A stretch of DNA of 64,000 bases from Hydra vulgaris (Eukaryota > Cnidaria > Hydrozoa > Anthoathecata > Hydridae). This document shows positions 57,480 to 64,000 of the stretch, one piece after another (the first letter of the stretch is position 1; the number at the start of each line of letters is the position of its first letter). The stretch covers positions 2,311,001 through 2,375,000 of the forward strand of contig NC_088926.1 in the NCBI RefSeq assembly GCF_038396675.1, read 5' to 3'. The translations under genes were made by a program, and so were the position numbers. Under the pieces are notes generated by a model, which ran no database searches, was not told where the DNA came from, and saw nothing but the letters and a program-made list of their open reading frames with translations.

Positions 57480-57900
57480 ACAATTTAAGAATTATGTTGA
57501 TTTAGAGCAACCGACGCAACAATTTAAGAATTGTGGGAGTTAAAGAAGAAGCAAACAAAACAAATAAATATCTATTAATAGAAATTAAAGTTTTTATTAT
57601 TGAGGACCTCAAAATAAATGAACGTACTACAATAGAAAGTGATCATTGAATCGGGAAGACAATAAAACAAGAACAAATGTTTGCAAAGTACTTAACTGGC
57701 AAGCTGGCAAGGAAAAGAGACTGTTCTGGCAAACGCTTTCAAATTGAATGGAAAAAATATTTTTAATAACAAAGATTTCGGCTGTGAAGCTACATGAATA
57801 TCCAGAGAACTTTTTGATTGAGCTAAAATACATGGAAGTAACGGAAAGTGATCTACAACCGCTTAGTCGTCAGAGAAATGCCAGTTGAGAGTAAAGCTGT
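57480..57900 (+). pseudogene. LINE ORF1 C-terminal fragment
   Basis: Decayed frames give NLRIVGVKEEANKTNKYLLI-like text, IEDLKINERTTIE, then NAFKLNGKNIFNNKDFGCEA-like and ELKYMEVTESDLQP: the RRM-like and C-terminal parts of an L1-type ORF1 protein. Frameshifts between each piece. Confidence 0.5.
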
Positions 57901-59399
57901 TGAGAAGAAAACTTAAGTAAGCATTTATATATATTTTTTGAATTTTTTCATTTTATTTTTGCTTAATGATAAAAAAAAATACGTTCCTCTAAAACCGATT
58001 TATTATCTCATATCTTCTAACTTAAATAACTCTAACAAAGACTAAATAACAAATACCACTTTATAAAAAAAATTTAGATGCAAAATGCCTCTACAATGAA
58101 TTCTATAAACCAGATGAGTTTGATACAAAAAAAGTAAAAAAAAAAATATCTGCATTTAAAGTGTAATTATGCATTTAAAATGTAATTATGCGATCATAGT
58201 CATATTATTTAACTATGGGTTTTATGAAATATCTTGAACATTTCAGGGTGACCAGACGGACATCAAATAATATTAAAATGAGTTTTTCTGATGCATGTTC
58301 TGATAATAGTCGGAGAGAATTAGAAAATATCCTCGAACCCGGTAAAAGTAGAACAAAGCTGAAATTCGGGACATGAGTTGGAAACAGAGTCTAGATTGAG
58401 GTAAAAAAATTGGCTCTTTGATTGCGCCTTGGAAACTGCATTTTAAGGACAATTTGGCGGAAAGTTTGGTCAAATTTGATAGCTTTAAAAAAACTATAGT
58501 TTATATATGATTGAATAGCGAATTTTATGTTGATAAAATTTTAGTTTAAGTTACTTACATTTTAAAAGTGTAAACTTTTTTGATTAAACATTTGATTAAA
58601 AGTTATGTCTGCGCAAAACATTATACTTATTATGCTCGTTGTAAATATTATAGATCTGTTATATATGAAATAAATAGATCTGTTACATATGAAATAAATA
58701 GATCTGTTATATATTAACAAACTAGTTAAAGAGTTTTTAAAAAGTAAGGTTTTCATTGAAGCAGTTCAATCAGAAACAGGTTTATTGCAGAGAGGTATTG
58801 ATACCATTAGGGTTTACAACTATGATGAAACCTCTAGCTTGTAAAGTATGGAGTTGAAGGTACTCCAAAAGTTATTAAAAAATTATAAGAAAAATTAGAG
58901 ATGCAAAGCTCTACGTCCTTTTTTTTCTTTATAGGAGATATAGCATATTTACATGAAAAGGGATCAGTTCCCACATAGCTTCAAAAGAAGCAGGTAAACC
59001 AATTCCAAGTCTCCTAATCTTCACAAATGACAGTGGCAGCCAAGATCAAAATACACTTCTAAGTGCTCACTAAATGTTAGACTGCAACTAAAAAAATAAA
59101 GAATAAAACAGCCACCTGTTGTCCTATTTAATGGTCATTACTTTATAAGTGACAGTAACCTATTGTTATTTATAAAAGTATGTTTTGGAACGTTAACTTC
59201 CTTTCAGGAAGTTAACGTTCCAAAACATACGGTTTCTATCGCAAAGAGATAGTTTCAAAAAATGGTATAATAGAATTAAAATTGCTTACCTCCAAATTCA
59301 AATACTCAAATTTAGTATAATAACTTTAAAATAATTTGAAATAAAAAAAAAAGTTTTTTTTTTATCGAATATTTGGCTAGGCGCACGGGCGAGGTACCA
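57901..59399. other. Unassigned AT-rich sequence
   Basis: No gene recognised. Contains three short ATAGATCTGTTA repeats (58650-58710) and the hairpin at 59178-59230. Confidence 0.35.
59178..59230. repeat. Perfect hairpin, 25-bp arms, 3-nt loop
   Basis: Left arm 59178-59202 begins GTATGTTTTGGAACGTTAAC; right arm 59206-59230 is its exact complement. Confidence 0.95.
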
Positions 59400-62050
59400 A
59401 ACATTCAAACACCATACAAATAATATAACTGATAATCATTCTGCCTCAAAATCTACAATCCAAACGCGACGGATCAATGAAAACTCCTACTTGTACTTTC
59501 GAAATCTCTTGTCAGAAAAATTGATTGGAATCTTATATTACAATCACAATATGCAAATAAGGCGTATGAACTTTTTTTGGCGCAGTTTTGTAAATACTAT
59601 GAATTTTGTAAATACTATGAACTGGCATTTGCAATTAAAAAAATAGTTATAAATTTTAACTCACTTTTCAACCCTTGGATGATCAAAGGTTTACTTAAAT
59701 CATCTAAGAGGAAACAAAAACTTTATGAAAAATATTTAAAACATAAATCATATAAAAATGAAATAAATTACAAAAATTATAAAAACTTGTTTGAAAAAAC
59801 AAAGAAACATTCAAAAAAAGTTTATTATGCTAAGATGTTAGAAAAAAAACAAAAAACACACAAAAAACTTGTGATTAAGCAGATAATTAAAATAAATGTG
59901 CGAACAATAGTTTGCCACAAAAGCTCTTAATTGATGGGAAAATGATCAGTAATAAAGAAACCATAGTTGAAAAGCTCAACAACTATTTCCTTGAAGTTGG
60001 TCTAAAGTTAGCTGATAAAATTCCAAAAAGCACCACAAAATTTGAATCCTATATAAAACCAACCAATATATCTATGAAAGAAGTTAATTTAAATATAAGT
60101 GAGGTGCGTAATGCATTCATTAGTCTGAAAAATTATAAATCTGTTGGCATTGATCAAATTAGCGAAAACTTAGATAAAGCAATATTCGATATCATTGAAC
60201 CATCTCTGTTTCATATTTTTAATCTTTTAATAAAATCCGGTATTGTATCGGAGAAATTAAAAATTGCTAAAATATCACCTATTTTTAAAACTGGCGATGA
60301 CTCAATTATGTCAAATTTTAGACCTATTTCTGTCTTACCATGTTTCTCAAAATTATTAGAACGTATTATGTATGATAGACTTAATAGCTATCTAACCAAA
60401 AACAAAATACTGTATAATAAACAATTTGAATTCAAAAAGAGTCATTCAAAGGATCATGCAGTAATCGAATTAATAAATTATATATCCAATGGGTTCAATA
60501 ATGATTGTTATACACTAGGAGTTTTTATTGATCTGTCAAAAGCATTTGACACAGTTGACCATGACATACTTATAAAAGAAACTAGAACTCTATGGTGTAT
60601 TAAACAATAACCTACTCTAGTTGAAAAATTGCTTGTCAAACAGAAAACAATACAAAGTGTATAAAGAAAATGAAACAGAAAACAAAATTATAACTTGTGG
60701 TAATTGCCAGGGATCCATCTTTGGACCACTATTATTTTTGCTGTACATTAGCGATTTATATTTAGCTTTCAAAACTTATTTTGGATGCTAAATATAAATT
60801 TTATTTTGTTTGCTGACGATTCTAATCTTTTTTACTCAAATAAAAATATAAAAGATCTTTTTAAAATATTTAATGAAGAACTATTAAATTTAATAATTGG
60901 ATTACTTGTAATAAACTTTCATTAAATGTACAGAAAACTAAATTTGTGTTGTTTTATAAACCTAGTAAGAGTAATCACCTCCCTTTAAAATTACCCAATC
61001 TCTTTATGAATAATTCAGTTATTAAAAGAGAATCAAATGTTAACTTCCTGGGAATAATATTAGATGGAAATATATCATGGAAATCTCATATTAAATCTAT
61101 TGAAATTAAAATTTCCAAAAATATTTCTGTTCTATATAGAGTTAAACCATTTCTTAATATCGAGTCTTTAAAAACAATATATTTTTGATTTATACATAGT
61201 TATCTATCCTATTGCAATATTGCATCGGGAAGTAGCAACTATGAAAAGCTTAAAAAGATCTATGGTAAACAAAAACTTGCATGCATAATTATTTTTGCCG
61301 TTAAGAGAACTGCTCATGGAGAGTCTCTCTTAATTGAACTTAATGCACTCAATGTTTTTAAACTTGATATATACCAAGTTATGCTATTCATGTTTAAATC
61401 AAAACATGGTTTGTCTCCTAATATATTTCACTCTTACTTTACTAAAATTTTTTCATAAATACTCCACAAATTTTTCAAATGATAATTTTGTAGTTCCAAG
61501 ATTCTATTTAAAACTCAGTTCATTCCAAATTCAATATCGTGGACCATTTCTATGGAACGAATTTTTTCAAAAAATTATTAAAAATAACATTCTTAAAAAC
61601 GTCTCTTTAGAACAATTCAAAATAGTATGTAAACGTTTCTTATTAGGAAAAAACTTTGATTTAAAATATTTCTTTTAAAATTAGATCATGAGATAAAATA
61701 AGTAAACTGAAAAGGTCTTCACCTATTTTTGTTTTGAAAAAGTCATCACCTATTTTTGTTTTGATTTCCTGACTTTTATTTCCTATTAAAATATGCAATT
61801 ATTGCAAACTTATGCTATTTTAATATCTTATTATATAGTTTGTAATATCTTTGTGGAAATATTTTTATTTTACCTATTTTTATGTTTTAAGTTTTTTAAA
61901 TTGTAGTGACGGATTTAATGTAAACAGGGCTCGGCGATAAGGCAGTAAGTAATGTCTTCTTCCTGCTCCGGCCATTTATCATATATGTAAACAATTTTTC
62001 TCATTGTAAATAGTATTATACGGCAAAAAAAATAAAAAAATAAAATAAAA
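59400..62050 (+). pseudogene. LINE7, 5'-truncated CR1/L2-type LINE
   Basis: Plus strand from the end of the endonuclease linker (FNPWMIKGLLKSSKRKQKLY), reverse transcriptase (KLADKIPKSTTKFESYIKP, SVGIDQISENLD, NFRPISVLPCFSKLLERIMY, GVFIDLSKAFDTVDHDIL, GSIFGPLLFLLYISDLY, FADDSNLFYSNK near 60810), C-terminal SYLSYCNIASGSSNYEKL and QIQYRGPFLWNEF (61535), 3' UTR ending ATACGGCAAAAA at about 62020. At least five frame breaks. Same subfamily as LINE2 (shared 3' end). Confidence 0.88.
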
Positions 62051-63280
62051 CATTCGATGACACTTTTTTTTGTTGAGGGTTATAATCTGCTTTATTAAAG
62101 TGCATATGTTTAACTACACTTTTCGTGTCTTTGTAAAGTTTTATACTAGGTTGTGTCACAACACGCATTATTTGTTGACTGTAACATCAAATTGTTTGCA
62201 CTATACTTATTTAAAAAACTCTTCAAACTGTTTAAAAAGATTACAAAAACCAGCTTATGTAAATTTTGTATTTCCAAGGTAATTTCAGGAATTGATATAC
62301 ATTAACAAAGTACAAATTAATCCAAACTTATTAAAAATAATGTCTTCATTACAATCTGAACTTAAAGCATGGTCTTACTTAAGACAATTATACGGTTGTT
62401 TTTGTTATTGATGTTCGTTCCAAAACTAATTTACTAGAATTAATTAAAAAACTACAAAACAAAAAATTTTTTTAAATGCCCTAAAAAAGATGATAATATA
62501 TAACACAAATCAATTTCTTTTTCAAGAAATATTAGGTCAGTGAAAGGTTAATCCTTCTCATTGAAAGGCTGCTTGATACCGATGGCCCATCACCGGTGTC
62601 TAGTTGCACCGGCGATGATTTATCTCCACTTTGTCAAAATACGATCTATAAATGAAAACGACTAAACCAATTGAAAATATGCACACAAATAAAGGTGCGG
62701 AAAAGTAAAGTCCGATTGTAACTGATTTTGGTTTTTACACGTAACTGTTCGCTTAAATTAGACAAGTGGTGGTCAGCAAACGCAAAACATCATTCTAACA
62801 GAATTTGCTAAAATTCTCTTATTTTTTGCGGGTGGAGTGTATATATTGAATGGCTATTTTTGGTACTGTGATCGGGGGTGACTATGAACAGCGAGGTAAA
62901 GTTGAACACCAGTACTAGTTTTACTAAATGGTGAAGTAGCACATAAAACATATCTAAAAATTGAGACTTTTTTACTCACTTGCCTTAAATATAATGCGTG
63001 GAAGATAATTTTTGGCTGCCCTCAAAACGATCTTTTCCCGCCTTTTCTCCAACGGATGTAAACATTGCAAGTTACGTGGTTTGGACAATAAACTCACTTA
63101 TCAAGGAATATATTATGAACCCCACATCTAAACATCATTAAAGTTGGCTTGCATCACGTTCAGGTACATAATGTTTTAATAAAATAATATTTTAAGGTAT
63201 TGCTTGCCTTTATCCGATTAAAAGCATATTTTAAAATAATATTTTTTTAAATACGAAATTAAGCTTTTCTTTGTTAATTT
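62051..63280. other. Unassigned sequence with a GC-rich near-palindrome
   Basis: CATCACCGGTG (62588-62598) and CACCGGCGATG (62607-62617) pair with one mismatch around an 8-nt loop; local GC is much above background. No coding sequence recognised. Confidence 0.4.
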
Positions 63281-64000
63281 TAGGAACTATGTTACTGAAT
63301 GGAGATAACCATTTGCTTTGTTGGACATAAGACTTTTAGTCAAATCTTATTGTGATAAAGTGAAGATAAATGACGCTCGACTTAAAAATATTATGCCTGG
63401 GGTAGATTGGATTCAGTCTTTCATGAAAATAGTAGAGCCCTGGTAAGCGAAGAAACCCTTAACAAATATTTTGATAATTTGTAACTAGAGTTATACCTCT
63501 AAGGATATACCTCCAGAAAATATTTACAACTATGATGAGACCAATATAACAGACAATCCAGGGTCCAAATCCGTTATTGTTCGTCGTGGCCATGGGAACC
63601 GTGTTGAAAAAACAAGAATATTCAAAGCAGTCGACCAGTTTAATGTTTTCTGGCAATGCTGTTGGAGAGTTTTTGACGCCCATGGTTGTTAATAAAACAA
63701 AAACTTAACCAGGGTTGGACTCAAGGTGGACCACCTGGAACTTTTTATGACATCACTTCTAATGGGTAGTTGGACAGTAGAACATTTACTAGATGGTTTA
63801 TGGAAATATACTTACCTGTTGCTATTTCAAATACCGGAACAACATTGTTGATTGGGGATAATCTTGGTTCACATTTTTCTCCTAATGTTATTGAAGCCAC
63901 AATTCAACATAACATCAAGTTTATAACAATGCCCCCAAATGCAACTCATCTCTGACAACCACTAGATGTTGCTGTATTTAGAGGATTAAAGTAGTATTCT
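63281..64000 (+). pseudogene. DDE_1 (pogo/jerky-type) transposase, runs off the right edge
   Basis: Plus-strand pieces in different frames: MPGVDWIQSFMK (63395), IYNYDETNITDNPGSKSVIV (first catalytic Asp) with RRGHGNRVEKTRIFKAVDQF (63520-63640), GGPPGTFYDITSNG (63730), DSRTFTRWFMEIYLPVA, TTLLIGDNLGSHFSPNVI (second Asp) and ITMPPNATHL (63770-63955), QPLDVAVFRGLK after a TGA. The pattern DET, DN.GSH, PPN.TH..QPLDV is that of DDE_1 endonucleases. Stops at 63480, 63769 and 63953 and frame changes show decay. Confidence 0.8.

Overview
This is eukaryotic DNA, very AT-rich, with GT-AG introns, an AATAAA poly(A) signal, long (AT)n tracts, tRNA-derived SINEs and a dense crust of transposons. CR1/L2-type LINEs, hAT, Tc1/mariner, pogo and P-type elements together with the base composition suggest a cnidarian, most likely Hydra; this is inference from memory of such genomes, not a database match. 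Host-like coding is limited to a two-exon reading frame at the left edge (1-1724, minus) and the last two exons of a single-pass membrane protein (18318-18841, plus). The rest is mobile DNA in nested layers.

Layout: 2.8-5.1 kb is a LINE carrying a hAT that carries a SINE. 5.1-8.4 kb is a hAT transposase start, then a LINE (called LINE2) interrupted by a Tc1/mariner-type element. 8390-12455 is a 4.07-kb Ty3/gypsy-like LTR element. 12.5-15.3 kb holds the 3' half of LINE1, a mariner end and the 3' end of LINE4. 19.5-32.8 kb is LINE5 split by two large elements (20442-27411 and 28411-32267), which themselves contain P-type, fold-back and pogo-like elements. 32.8-36.6 kb is the end of the hAT plus two pieces of LINE2. 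36596-40661 is the second LTR element, inverted and apparently identical inside. 40.7-47.5 kb is the 5' half of LINE1, a mariner and LINE4. 47.5-50.8 kb is a pogo-like element. 53-57.4 kb has remnants of unclassified repetitive protein families. 59.4-62 kb is another LINE, and the right edge enters a DDE_1 transposase.

Main result: the two LTR elements flank an inverted segment. LINE1, LINE2, LINE4, the mariner and a hAT transposase are each cut into two parts lying on opposite sides of the LTR elements. Flipping the 24-kb interior restores all of them at once: LINE1 joins in frame across a 5-bp ATTTA target duplication, LINE2 joins in frame across a 4-bp ACAG/CTGT duplication, LINE4 joins in frame across a TA mariner site, and LINE2 takes the classic 'twin-primed' 5'-inverted form inside the hAT. 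The order of insertion can then be read: LINE4, then mariner, then LINE1, then LTR element, then inversion. An assembly flip at the 4-kb inverted repeats remains an alternative to a real inversion.

Two further signals stand out. Both LTR copies share the same four differences between their 5' and 3' LTRs although they inserted independently, which points to gene conversion (or assembler collapse). And at least eight near-perfect short hairpins (16-32 bp arms, 3-10 nt loops) are scattered through the window; where they fall in LINE coding sequence, one arm reads as normal LINE protein and the other is an inverted copy of it, as expected of template-switch mutations.
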